Assembly: GCA_005116795.1 (NCBI GenBank)
Contig: SWDL01000158.1
Location: 1 to 8,858, forward strand
Source: Nitrospira sp.
Lineage (GTDB): Bacteria > Nitrospirota > Nitrospiria > Nitrospirales > Nitrospiraceae
Direction: 5' to 3'
DNA: 8,858 nt
Shown here: positions 1-6,014 of the stretch, one piece after another
How the letters are laid out: every line of letters begins with the position of its first letter
Position numbering within the stretch: position 1 is the first letter of the stretch
Notes under the pieces: generated by a model
Told to the model about the DNA's origin: nothing
The model's database searches: none
Seen by the model: the letters and a program-made list of their open reading frames with translations, nothing else
Program-made: the position numbers and the translations under genes

Positions 1-114
1 CTGATAGGAGAGAAAACTCGGAATTGCAATCGCCGCAAGAATACCGATGATCGCCACCACGATCATCAACTCGATCAACGTAAAACCCTGTTGCTTCCGC
101 ATTGCCTTCAACAT
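1..114 (-). CDS. Type IV pilin-like protein, N-terminal part (cut by window edge)
   Basis: The first 38 codons of a type IV pilin or pseudopilin; the rest lies beyond the window. Seen: a short basic leader of 10 residues (MLKAMRKQQG), then the class III prepilin signature FTLIELMIVVAIIGILAAIA with Glu at mature position 5 and Pro at position 22. In this family the prepilin peptidase (PilD type) cuts after the Gly and N-methylates the Phe, and the hydrophobic helix anchors the subunit in the inner membrane and packs in the fibre core. The ATG at 114 is well supported by a GGAGGA ribosome site at 121-126, 6 nt upstream. A sigma-54-like element lies at 216-231. It follows another pilin gene in the same direction but differs from it in the helix and leader, so it is not a simple recent duplicate. 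Whether it is the major pilin, a minor pilin or a type II secretion pseudopilin cannot be told from the visible part. Confidence 0.86.
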   Translation of the reverse strand, partial: MLKAMRKQQGFTLIELMIVVAIIGILAAIAIPSFLSYQ

Positions 115-215
115 ATCGCTTCCTCCTTGGTACGTGTGAACTGAACCGACCCCGCCCCACTGACCTGCCTGCCCTTGCTTCCTGTCTGCTTTCGCCTACA
201 AGCTCCAGCCTGATA

Positions 216-231
216 AGCAGGTTCCATGCCG
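216..231 (-). promoter_or_regulatory. Candidate sigma-54 (-24/-12) promoter of the downstream pilin gene
   Basis: Read on the minus strand the element is CGGCATGGAACCTGCT. Against the consensus TGGCACG-N4-TTGCW it keeps the key GG and GC dinucleotides with exactly 10 nt between them and matches 9 of 12 defined positions. The predicted start is near 205, leaving about a 90-nt leader before the pilin ATG at 114. Alone it would be a modest match. It is strengthened by the near-identical element before the neighbouring pilin gene. RpoN/PilR control of pilin genes is known in Pseudomonas, Myxococcus and Geobacter. Confidence 0.52.
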
Positions 232-376
232 ACTTGTATTCTCAGGCCATCTATTACTTTTCGCAAGCAATTCGACGACTTAGCAATCATTCCGTACACG
301 TATCAGCCCTCTTCATCCTGGCGGTCAGCATTTTACGTCAGCGACTGCCGTGAATTGACCTTGGGAATCAGGCAGG

Positions 377-440
377 AAAAAAGACAAGGGTTCATGGTTA
401 ATGATCGGAAGCAACTCTTCGGCATTAACCATTTGACCCT
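377..440 (-). terminator. Probable Rho-independent terminator of the upstream pilin gene
   Basis: On the minus strand, about 60 nt past the pilin stop at 503, the arms AGGGT (440-436) and ATGGTTAATG (432-423) face CATTAACCAT (403-394) and ACCCT (391-387). The 10-bp arms are a perfect inverted repeat. The enclosed 19-nt segment can itself pair GAAG with CTTC around a 5-nt loop. Six Ts follow at 382-377, four bases after the outer stem. The stem is less GC-rich than usual and has small internal loops, so efficiency is uncertain. A second copy of the 5' arm (ATGGTTGATG, 454-445) could compete for the same 3' arm. Confidence 0.55.
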
Positions 441-502
441 AGCCCATCAACCATTGGCTTCTTAGAAAATGGGGGCCGGCTCCGGCGGTGAGGGAGAGCG
501 CG

Positions 503-1009
503 CTAGCCACTGACGTCGTTCGTGTCGGGATTCTGCAGATTCTGTTTGAGATCGTTCACGTGCCACTGGTCGAGGGTTGGGTCATTGTCCAGATCCGCCG
601 TCGCGGTGGCTGTAAACCCCGCGCTGCCGGACACGGTATTCGCGGCGGACGTGACGACCGAATTCTCCCCCGTGACCGTCCCAAAGCCGGCTGGAACAAA
701 GTCTGCTCCGACGATGTTTGCCGAACCCGCATTCCCCCCGACGGCCGGGCTCCGATAGCTGTACCGGTTCGCAGAGCCGGCCAACCCGAACCCAGTCTCG
801 CTGAATGATCCGAATCGAGTGTTCTCTCCGAAAAAGGAGATTTCTGAGACAAAGATCCCTCCGAGATTCGTTCGGGCTTCAGCCGTCCGAGACTGAGCTC
901 GATAGCGCAAGTAGTTCGGAAGGGCCAGCGCCGCCATGATGCTGATGACGGCCACGACGATCATCAACTCAATCAGGGTAAAGCCGCATTGTCTGTGCAT
1001 CCGTTTCAT
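503..1009 (-). CDS. Type IV pilin-like protein (prepilin)
   Basis: A complete 168-residue prepilin. Residues 1-9 are a basic leader ending in Cys-Gly; cleavage is expected between Gly9 and Phe10. Residues 10-32 are the N-terminal helix (FTLIELMIVVAVISIMAALA), with Glu at mature position 5 and Pro at 22. The mature 159-residue part has no cysteine, so the C-terminal disulfide loop of Pseudomonas-type pilins is absent. Residues 60-138 are rich in Gly, Ser, Ala and Thr, as expected for a beta-sheet head. Near the end, residues 139-147 read D-x-D-x-D-x3-D and are followed by Trp149, a possible metal-binding loop. The reading frame stays open to a TTG at 1186, but the prepilin leader and the GGGGAGGGG site at 1015-1023 fix the start at the ATG at 1009. 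A strong sigma-54-like element at 1087-1102 precedes it, and a terminator-like hairpin follows. It probably builds a type IV pilus or a related fibre; a pseudopilin role is possible. Confidence 0.92.
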   Translation of the reverse strand: MKRMHRQCGFTLIELMIVVAVISIMAALALPNYLRYRAQSRTAEARTNLGGIFVSEISFFGENTRFGSFSETGFGLAGSANRYSYRSPAVGGNAGSANIVGADFVPAGFGTVTGENSVVTSAANTVSGSAGFTATATADLDNDPTLDQWHVNDLKQNLQNPDTNDVSG

Positions 1010-1086
1010 GGCGTCCCCTCCCCGTGACCCTTCACTGTTGAGACGTGTACGCACTGGCCCTCGCGCACAAGGGCAGGACAGGAAAA

Positions 1087-1102
1087 AGCAGTTTTCGTGC
1101 CG
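1087..1102 (-). promoter_or_regulatory. Sigma-54 (-24/-12) promoter of the pilin gene
   Basis: Read on the minus strand the element is CGGCACGAAAACTGCT, which matches 10 of the 12 defined positions of TGGCACG-N4-TTGCW with the required GG-N10-GC spacing. The predicted start is near 1076, giving a leader of about 65 nt before the pilin ATG at 1009. Together with the three bases around it, it agrees at 14 of 17 positions with the element before the next pilin gene (216-231). Sigma-54 promoters need an AAA+ activator bound upstream. The 175 nt between this element and the TPR gene is room for such a site, but no operator is proven. Confidence 0.66.
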
Positions 1103-1223
1103 ATCGACGAATGGAGACCAATCAGCGCCAGAGGGCGGCGCCCGAGAGCAAGCGTAACAAACTAGATGAGGACCGGAACTGCTCAAAAGCAGGAGTGGAC
1201 GAGAATTGCCGCCGGTGGCCGTT

Positions 1224-1262
1224 CTGTGGCACGAAGCAGAGGACAGGAATCGAAGGCCACAG
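1224..1262. repeat. Inverted repeat downstream of the TPR gene
   Basis: CTGTGGC at 1224-1230 and GCCACAG at 1256-1262 are perfect inverted copies separated by 25 nt. They lie just after the TPR gene stop (1278) and about 135-175 nt upstream of the -12 box of the pilin promoter. No T-run follows on the minus strand, so this is not a standard intrinsic terminator. It could be an activator site for the pilin promoter or chance pairing. The rest of the 1010-1277 gap holds the pilin promoter, its leader and a small dyad (CTGCT/AGCAG, 1179-1192), with no gene seen. Confidence 0.35.
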
Positions 1263-1277
1263 TCGAGGAAGAGCGGG

Positions 1278-3107
1278 TTACTGCACGGTCAGAGGAGCGG
1301 AGGAGGATTGGGACACCTTGCGCTTGGCCTGACGGATCCGCTCTTCCTGGGTGGGATCCCCAAGCCCACGCTCACGATAGCGATCGATGAGTTTGGCATT
1401 GGAGGGGTCCAGCTCAAGGGACTTCAGCCAGGCTTCTTTCGCTTCAGGGAACTGATTCTGACCGAAATAGATCTCTCCGAGGTGCTCGAAAATCACCGGG
1501 TCATCGCCGACGAGCGAAATCGCCTTCTTGATCTCGGTGAGCGCTTCATCCAACCGACCCTGCTTGAAGAACGCCCAGGCCAGACTGTCGATGTAGTACC
1601 CGTTGTTCGGCTTCAGCGTCACGGCCCGCGTGGTGAGCGAGACCGCCTCCTCGATCTTCATCCCCCGTTCCGCATAGGTATAACCGAGGTAGTTCAAGGC
1701 ATCGGCATGCTTGGGGTCGATCCGCAAGGCCGACTCCATCGTCCGAACGACATCATCGAACCGGTGTAACTTATCGTAGACCGTCCCTAGATTGAAATGC
1801 AGGTCCGCATTCTGAGGATGATGGACGAGCCCGCCCTCGAACGCCTGCGACGCATCCTGAAATTTCTCCAGTTGGATGTACGTCAACCCTAGGAGGAGGT
1901 AGCCCTCGGCTTGCTTGGGATTCAATTTCACCACCCGGTCCAGGTGGGTTTGCGCCTCGGCATACCGCTTCAATCGATACTGGAGAAATCCGAAGTGCAG
2001 GTGGCCCTCGACGTAGTTCGGATTGAGCTCGATGTTCCGCTCGTAGGCCTTGATCGCATTCTCGTGATCTTTCACTTCCTCGTACATCAAGCCCAGATAG
2101 TCCCGCACGCGCAGTTCGGCCGGACGGGAGACCAGAATCTTCTTCAGTTCCTCGATGGCCTTAGGATAGTTCTTCATCTCCCCGTAGAGCAGTCCCATTC
2201 GAAGGCGGGCATCCAGATCGTCGGAGTCCTCGGCCAGAATTTTATTCAGCTCCGTTTGCGCTTCCTGATAGGCCTTGTCGCTGATGTAGAGACGAATCAG
2301 TTGCTGGCGGATGTCCTTGCTCTGGGGGTTCACCTCGTCCAGATACGTGCGAAGGAGGGCGACCGCCTTGGCCCGGTCCTGTTGGGCTTCATAGACGGCG
2401 ATCAGGGCAAGGTAGGCCGGCTCATATCCGGGCACCAGCGCGATCGCCCGGTGGAGGCTGGTCGCCGCGCGGTCATACCGCTTGGCTTCCGCATGCATCC
2501 GACCCAGATGATAGTAGCCGACGGCGGAGTTGCTCGACTGGGTCACGGCTTTTTCGAACGCCTGCTCAGCCTCGTCAAACCGGTTGAGCCGCATCAAGAG
2601 AAGACCTTTGGCCATGTGGACATCGCCGCCGGCCGGCTGTTGCTCAATCGCTCTATCATATAAGGCGAGGGCCCGATCCGTCTGTCCGGCAGCCGCATAC
2701 ATGGCGGCGATCTGGAGCAAGGTCTGAGAATCTTTCACGTCCGATTCCGCCACTCGATCCGCAAACCTGAGAGCGCTGGCGACGTCGCCTCGCGAGAAGT
2801 AGAGGGTCGCTAATCGCGCCTTGAGAACGAGCGACGAATTGTCGGCGCGCAGGGCAGACAGATATTCCCGGATGGCCGTGGCCGAATCCTGGGCCATCTC
2901 GGCCTGGTACCCGAGCATAAAATGGTAGTAGGCGTGAGAGTCACTCGGGAGCGGGAGCGATGTTGAGACCGTCGCCGCCGGGACCGGAGTCGCAGCAGAG
3001 AGCGCCGTCCCCGCCTGGGGCACGGTCGTACAGGAGACGACGATGAGCGGAATGATCAGGACAGCAAGAATCACGCGCACCCACACAGCCTGAATTGACC
3101 TGCCCAT
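1278..3107 (-). CDS. Large TPR-repeat lipoprotein
   Basis: A 609-residue exported protein. Residues 1-26 form a lipoprotein signal: Arg11, a hydrophobic stretch from 12 to 24, and a lipobox ending V-V-S-Cys26. The +2 residue is Thr, not Asp, which by the E. coli rule favours the outer membrane. Residues 27-56 are a linker rich in Pro, Ala, Ser and Thr. From about 57 to 570 there are some 15 back-to-back 34-residue tetratricopeptide repeats with typical endings such as ELNPNY, KLNPKQ and ELDPSN. The last 39 residues are charged and then Ser-rich. TPR arrays are protein-binding scaffolds; there is no enzyme motif. Being next to pilin genes, it might serve pilus assembly or secretion, but type IV pilus TPR lipoproteins (PilF/PilW) have only about six repeats and 250 residues, so equivalence is not supported. 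The ATG at 3107 has a GAGGG site 7 nt upstream. It has its own sigma-70-type promoter (3210-3239). Its precise function is unknown. Confidence 0.92.
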   Translation of the reverse strand: MGRSIQAVWVRVILAVLIIPLIVVSCTTVPQAGTALSAATPVPAATVSTSLPLPSDSHAYYHFMLGYQAEMAQDSATAIREYLSALRADNSSLVLKARLATLYFSRGDVASALRFADRVAESDVKDSQTLLQIAAMYAAAGQTDRALALYDRAIEQQPAGGDVHMAKGLLLMRLNRFDEAEQAFEKAVTQSSNSAVGYYHLGRMHAEAKRYDRAATSLHRAIALVPGYEPAYLALIAVYEAQQDRAKAVALLRTYLDEVNPQSKDIRQQLIRLYISDKAYQEAQTELNKILAEDSDDLDARLRMGLLYGEMKNYPKAIEELKKILVSRPAELRVRDYLGLMYEEVKDHENAIKAYERNIELNPNYVEGHLHFGFLQYRLKRYAEAQTHLDRVVKLNPKQAEGYLLLGLTYIQLEKFQDASQAFEGGLVHHPQNADLHFNLGTVYDKLHRFDDVVRTMESALRIDPKHADALNYLGYTYAERGMKIEEAVSLTTRAVTLKPNNGYYIDSLAWAFFKQGRLDEALTEIKKAISLVGDDPVIFEHLGEIYFGQNQFPEAKEAWLKSLELDPSNAKLIDRYRERGLGDPTQEERIRQAKRKVSQSSSAPLTVQ

Positions 3108-3132
3108 GCAGGGGCCCTCGGTCCATCGTGAA

Positions 3133-3161
3133 CCGGACTCGGGCTCAGGCCCGGTGTCCGG
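3133..3161 (-). promoter_or_regulatory. GC-rich hairpin in the leader of the TPR gene
   Basis: On the minus strand CCGGAC (3161-3156) pairs with GTCCGG (3138-3133), and inside it GGGC (3152-3149) pairs with GCCC (3144-3141) around a CTGA loop. It sits about 25 nt before the TPR start codon and downstream of the predicted transcription start near 3203, so it would lie in the mRNA leader. No T-run follows, so it is not a normal terminator for dnaB. It could block read-through partly, stabilise the 5' end or tune translation; the role is inferred only from position. Confidence 0.5.
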
Positions 3162-3209
3162 CGAGACGGCAGATAGGAATATACTGCAGAGATCGTCGCT
3201 CTAGCATTC

Positions 3210-3239
3210 AGTATACGCATCGCTCCGCGGAGGTGTCAA
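3210..3239 (-). promoter_or_regulatory. Sigma-70-type promoter of the TPR gene
   Basis: On the minus strand a perfect -35 box TTGACA (3239-3234) is followed after 18 bp by TATACT (3215-3210), five of six bases of the -10 consensus. The predicted start is near 3203, about 95 nt before the TPR ATG. The -35 box contains the TGA stop codon of dnaB (3238-3236), so the promoter is built into the end of the helicase gene. It implies that the TPR gene can be expressed independently of the upstream operon. Confidence 0.72.
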
Positions 3240-4582
3240 ACGGACTCGCGCGTCTCCAAACTCTCGAATTTCGCAAACCGATCATGGAAAAAGAGCTGGA
3301 TGTCTCGGGTGGGACCGTTCCGGTGCTTCCGCACGAGAATCTCGGCGATGCCTTTTTTTTCGGAGTTCGAATCGTACTGATCTTCCCGATAGATGAAGAC
3401 GACCAAATCCGCATCCTGCTCGATGGCGCCGCTCTCCCGAAGGTCGGCCAGCATCGGAATGGGAGGCTTCCGGTCTTCCACCTTCCGGCTCAACTGCGAC
3501 AGGGCAATGACCGGCACATTCAATTCCTTCGCCAACGCTTTCAGGGATCGGGAAATGTCTGAAATCTCCTGCTGGCGGGATTCGGCATCGCTCCGCCCCT
3601 GCATCAGCTGCAAGTAGTCGACGATCAGCAGATCGAGGCCGCGCTCCTTCTTCAAACGGCGGGCCTTTCCGCGCATCTGCTGGACCGTCACCGCGCCGGA
3701 GTCATCGATAAAGATGGGCGCCTGCTCAAGCCGACCGGCTGCCTCAGCCAGCCGCCACCAGTCCTCCTTTTGGAGACGTCCCGTTCGGAGGGAGTGGGAA
3801 TCGACATGGGCTTCCGAACTGAGCATGCGCAGTACCAACTGGGCCTTCGACATTTCGAGACTGAAGATGCCCACCACCTTTTGATGATGGACCGCCGCAT
3901 ACTGGGCCATCCCTAACGCCAGACTCGTCTTGCCCATACTCGGACGTCCGGCGATGACCACCAGATCCGAGGGTTGCAAGCCGGCCGTCAACTCATCGAA
4001 GTCGTAGAAACCGGTCGGAATGCCGGTGATCCGCTCCTTGCGCTTCGAGAGCGCATCCACCAGATCCAGACTCTCTTTGATGATCTGTTTCAGCTCAACG
4101 AATGCGCGGCCGAGCTTGCCCTGCCCAATGCTGAAGACGGACCGCTCCGCATATTCCAGCAGATCATCGACCGACGAACTCCCCTCATATCCATGGGCGA
4201 TGATGTCGTGGGCGGTGCCGAGCAAGCTGCGGAGCAGGGCCTTATCGCGAACGATCTTGCAATGGTAGCGGATGTTCGCCGAACTGGGGACCGCGGCCAC
4301 CAGTTCCGCCAGATAGGCCGCACCGCCGACCGACTCCAACTCCCCCTTCCGCTTCAGGTGCTCGGTCAACGTAATCTGATCGATCGCCTCGCCGGTCTCG
4401 GACAGGTCCAGCATGGCCGTGTAGATTTTGCGATGCGCCCCGCGGTAGAAGTCCTCCTCGGTGATGACTTCCATGGCCTTGGCCATGGCCATGTTGTCGA
4501 GAAGGACGGCCCCCAGCACGGATTGCTCCGCCTCCAGGTTCTGCGGAGGAACTTTGGGATCGGACAGATCTGTGCTGGGCAT
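3236..4582 (-). CDS. dnaB: Replicative DNA helicase DnaB
   Basis: A 448-residue DnaB, the usual length for the family; the hexameric ring helicase unwinds DNA 5' to 3' ahead of the replisome and contacts primase and the tau subunit. The N-terminal collar domain starts with the typical PPQNLEAEQSVLGAVLLDN (12-30) and runs to about 115. A linker follows to about 185, then the RecA-like ATPase. Visible motifs are Walker A AGRPSMGKTS (211-220, Lys218), the catalytic Glu in FSLEMS (Glu243), Walker B LLIVDYLQLM (Asp322), the LSQLSR motif (361-366) and KHRNG with Lys419 and the Arg421 finger. All key residues are intact and no intein is present. The start is 10 nt after the hisZ stop, so the two are probably translationally linked; the ribosome site is weak (AGG inside a palindrome). 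A run of eight As (3360-3353) encodes Glu-Lys-Lys just before the arginine finger. dnaB is more often beside rplI; here it ends an amino-acid operon. Confidence 0.97.
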   Translation of the reverse strand: MPSTDLSDPKVPPQNLEAEQSVLGAVLLDNMAMAKAMEVITEEDFYRGAHRKIYTAMLDLSETGEAIDQITLTEHLKRKGELESVGGAAYLAELVAAVPSSANIRYHCKIVRDKALLRSLLGTAHDIIAHGYEGSSSVDDLLEYAERSVFSIGQGKLGRAFVELKQIIKESLDLVDALSKRKERITGIPTGFYDFDELTAGLQPSDLVVIAGRPSMGKTSLALGMAQYAAVHHQKVVGIFSLEMSKAQLVLRMLSSEAHVDSHSLRTGRLQKEDWWRLAEAAGRLEQAPIFIDDSGAVTVQQMRGKARRLKKERGLDLLIVDYLQLMQGRSDAESRQQEISDISRSLKALAKELNVPVIALSQLSRKVEDRKPPIPMLADLRESGAIEQDADLVVFIYREDQYDSNSEKKGIAEILVRKHRNGPTRDIQLFFHDRFAKFESLETRESV

Positions 4583-4592
4583 CAGGCGCCTG
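4583..4592. repeat. 10-bp palindrome filling the hisZ-dnaB gap
   Basis: The whole spacer between the hisZ stop and the dnaB start is the perfect palindrome CAGGCGCCTG. On the mRNA it holds the only AGG available as a Shine-Dalgarno core for dnaB. It has no loop of its own, so a stable hairpin is unlikely. It may be chance. Confidence 0.4.
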
Positions 4593-5981
4593 TCAGCGAT
4601 TCGGTTTCAGGAGGACGGGCAATTCCTCAAGACTGACCCGCCTGGTCAGCCGTTTGGGATTGCCGTTCTTAGGGATGGTTCTCGTCGATTCGACCGGTGG
4701 AAACGTCACAACGGCATGGGTCTCGGTCGTTCCGCGTCCGTTCAACGAGACGAGCGTGGGCGCACCCAACCGCCGCCCTTCCGCTTCCAGCAATTTCGCG
4801 GAAGGGGCGTCCCCGTCCGGCGCGATCCGCTGCACCACGCGCAAGCCCTGTTGCCGGAGGGTGCGCGCCACCTGAAAGGCTTGCGCGCTGCGAGCCGCCG
4901 CGGCGCAGACCAAGACATCGACTTTTGCTCCACTCCCCTTCTCGGTGCCGCCTTCAAGGGCGCGAAAGAGGCGATCGATATCGAAGGCAAATCCCGTCGA
5001 GGGCAGGTCCCGTCCGAATCGGCCGATCAGATGATTGTATCGGCCGCCCCCGCCCAATTCATTTCCCAGACCTGCCGCGAACACGTCGAACACCACCCCA
5101 TCATAATAATCGAACCCGCGGAACTCCCCGAGGTCGAGCAAGAGATGGGACTTGAGTCCCCCGGCCTCCAGCAACCTATAGATCTGCTCCAGCCGATCCA
5201 CGGCGATGCGGGCGGACCGGTTCCGACCGGCCAGCGCCCGACCCCGCTTCAACACGTCCTCACGACCATAGAGTTCCGGCGCTTCCAGGATGACGCGCCT
5301 CTTGGCTTTCTCGATGCGCTCGCCCGTCAGAAGTTCTTCCAAGCGGGGCAGATCTTTGCGCGCGGCGGCGTGCTCCGCCTGCTTTTGTCCTTCGGGCGAG
5401 AGACCCGATTGCGCGAGCAGGGCGCGAAAGAATCCGACGTGCCCGAGCGAAATCTTAAACTCCGATAGTCCCAACTCCTTGAGGCAGTCCACCGCCAGCG
5501 CGATGATCTCGCTGTCCATCCCCATGTCATCCACGCCGATCAACTCGGCGCCGACCTGAAAAATCTCCCGCTCGCGCCCGGCGTGGTCCGGCTCGTAGCG
5601 AAACACCGTCGTGCGGTAGGACAGCCGCAACGGCAACTGCGGTCCCAGCATGCCCATGCCCACAATACGCGCGATCTGCGCGGTCACGTCGGGCCGCAAC
5701 ATGAGAATGCGGCCGGTCGCCCGGTCCGACATCGTGTAGCACTTTTCAATGACGTGGGGCTCGAGTCCGGCCGAAAGGACGTCGAGATACTCGAAGGTCG
5801 GCGGGATGATCTCCTCGTATCCCCATCGCCCCAAGGTATCCACGAGTCCCTGTTCCATGCCGCGGACCCGCTTGGCCGTGCGGGGCAGAATGGTCACCAT
5901 CCCGGCGGGAATCAGCGCGCGTTCATGTCGGTGGGGAGAGGAGGCCGAGGCCCGGATGAGGGGGGAGTGTTGGCGGGGCAT
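4593..5981 (-). CDS. hisZ: ATP phosphoribosyltransferase regulatory subunit HisZ
   Basis: A class II histidyl-tRNA synthetase-like protein. HisZ is a catalytically inactive paralogue that pairs with short-form HisG and mediates histidine feedback in the first step of histidine synthesis. Seen: IPAG near 24-27, WGYEEIIPPTFEYLDVL (53-69), LRPDVTAQIARIV (95-107) in place of the RPEGT motif of true HisS, VFRYEPDHAGREREIFQ (126-142), and LGEFRGFDYYDGVVFDVF (284-301) followed by GGGRYNHLIGRFG (311-323). These favour HisZ over HisS. At 462 residues it is longer than many HisZ (about 330-420), because residues from about 353 to 430 keep a C-terminal domain resembling the anticodon-binding fold of HisS, then a basic tail. 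The ATG at 5981 has no clear Shine-Dalgarno; the start lies 33 nt after serA, and the frame upstream runs straight into the serA stop, so no earlier ATG, GTG or TTG start is possible. hisG is not in the window, so the partner is inferred. Confidence 0.86.
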   Translation of the reverse strand: MPRQHSPLIRASASSPHRHERALIPAGMVTILPRTAKRVRGMEQGLVDTLGRWGYEEIIPPTFEYLDVLSAGLEPHVIEKCYTMSDRATGRILMLRPDVTAQIARIVGMGMLGPQLPLRLSYRTTVFRYEPDHAGREREIFQVGAELIGVDDMGMDSEIIALAVDCLKELGLSEFKISLGHVGFFRALLAQSGLSPEGQKQAEHAAARKDLPRLEELLTGERIEKAKRRVILEAPELYGREDVLKRGRALAGRNRSARIAVDRLEQIYRLLEAGGLKSHLLLDLGEFRGFDYYDGVVFDVFAAGLGNELGGGGRYNHLIGRFGRDLPSTGFAFDIDRLFRALEGGTEKGSGAKVDVLVCAAAARSAQAFQVARTLRQQGLRVVQRIAPDGDAPSAKLLEAEGRRLGAPTLVSLNGRGTTETHAVVTFPPVESTRTIPKNGNPKRLTRRVSLEELPVLLKPNR

Positions 5982-6014
5982 GACGAGCAGGCAACCGACG
6001 CGTGAGTGCCGGTC

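Larger units (their letters stand above)
115..502. other. 388-nt intergenic region between the two pilin genes
   Basis: No credible gene is seen here on either strand; the small open frames lack ribosome sites and family motifs. Read on the minus strand it holds, in order: about 60 nt after the upstream pilin stop, a hairpin and T-run that look like a terminator (377-440); then a GC N10 CC element fitting a -24/-12 promoter (216-231); then a predicted leader of roughly 90 nt and the GGAGGA site of the downstream pilin. The part between the terminator and the promoter (about 232-376) would be where an enhancer-binding activator sits, but I see no clear repeated operator there. Confidence 0.6.

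Noticed and set aside
410..425. A second -24/-12-like match within the terminator hairpin
   Set aside because: The minus-strand sequence keeps TTGCT, but the -24 dinucleotide is TG instead of the near-invariant GG, and it overlaps the hairpin.
475..486. GC-rich dyad just after the pilin stop as a terminator
   Set aside because: The arms are nearly adjacent, so only a 4-bp stem with a 4-nt loop can form, and just four Ts follow after several Cs. The hairpin at 377-440 with six Ts is a better candidate.
1010..1186. Extension of the pilin frame upstream to a TTG at 1186
   Set aside because: It would bury the prepilin leader 59 residues inside the protein and run across the sigma-54 element. 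The ATG at 1009 has a strong ribosome site and gives a normal leader.
4583..4592. The hisZ-dnaB palindrome as a regulatory site
   Set aside because: It is only 10 bp, has no loop and no repeated partner elsewhere in the window. I list it as a repeat but do not claim a function.
1206..5468. Several plus-strand open frames of 150-335 residues
   Set aside because: All lie opposite the TPR, dnaB or hisZ genes, lack ribosome sites and recognisable domains, and are explained as mirror frames of real coding sequence.
4593..5981. Calling this gene hisS (histidyl-tRNA synthetase)
   Set aside because: RPD replaces the RPEGT motif of HisS, and FRGFDYYDGVVF is HisZ-like. Confirmation needs a separate hisS in the genome.
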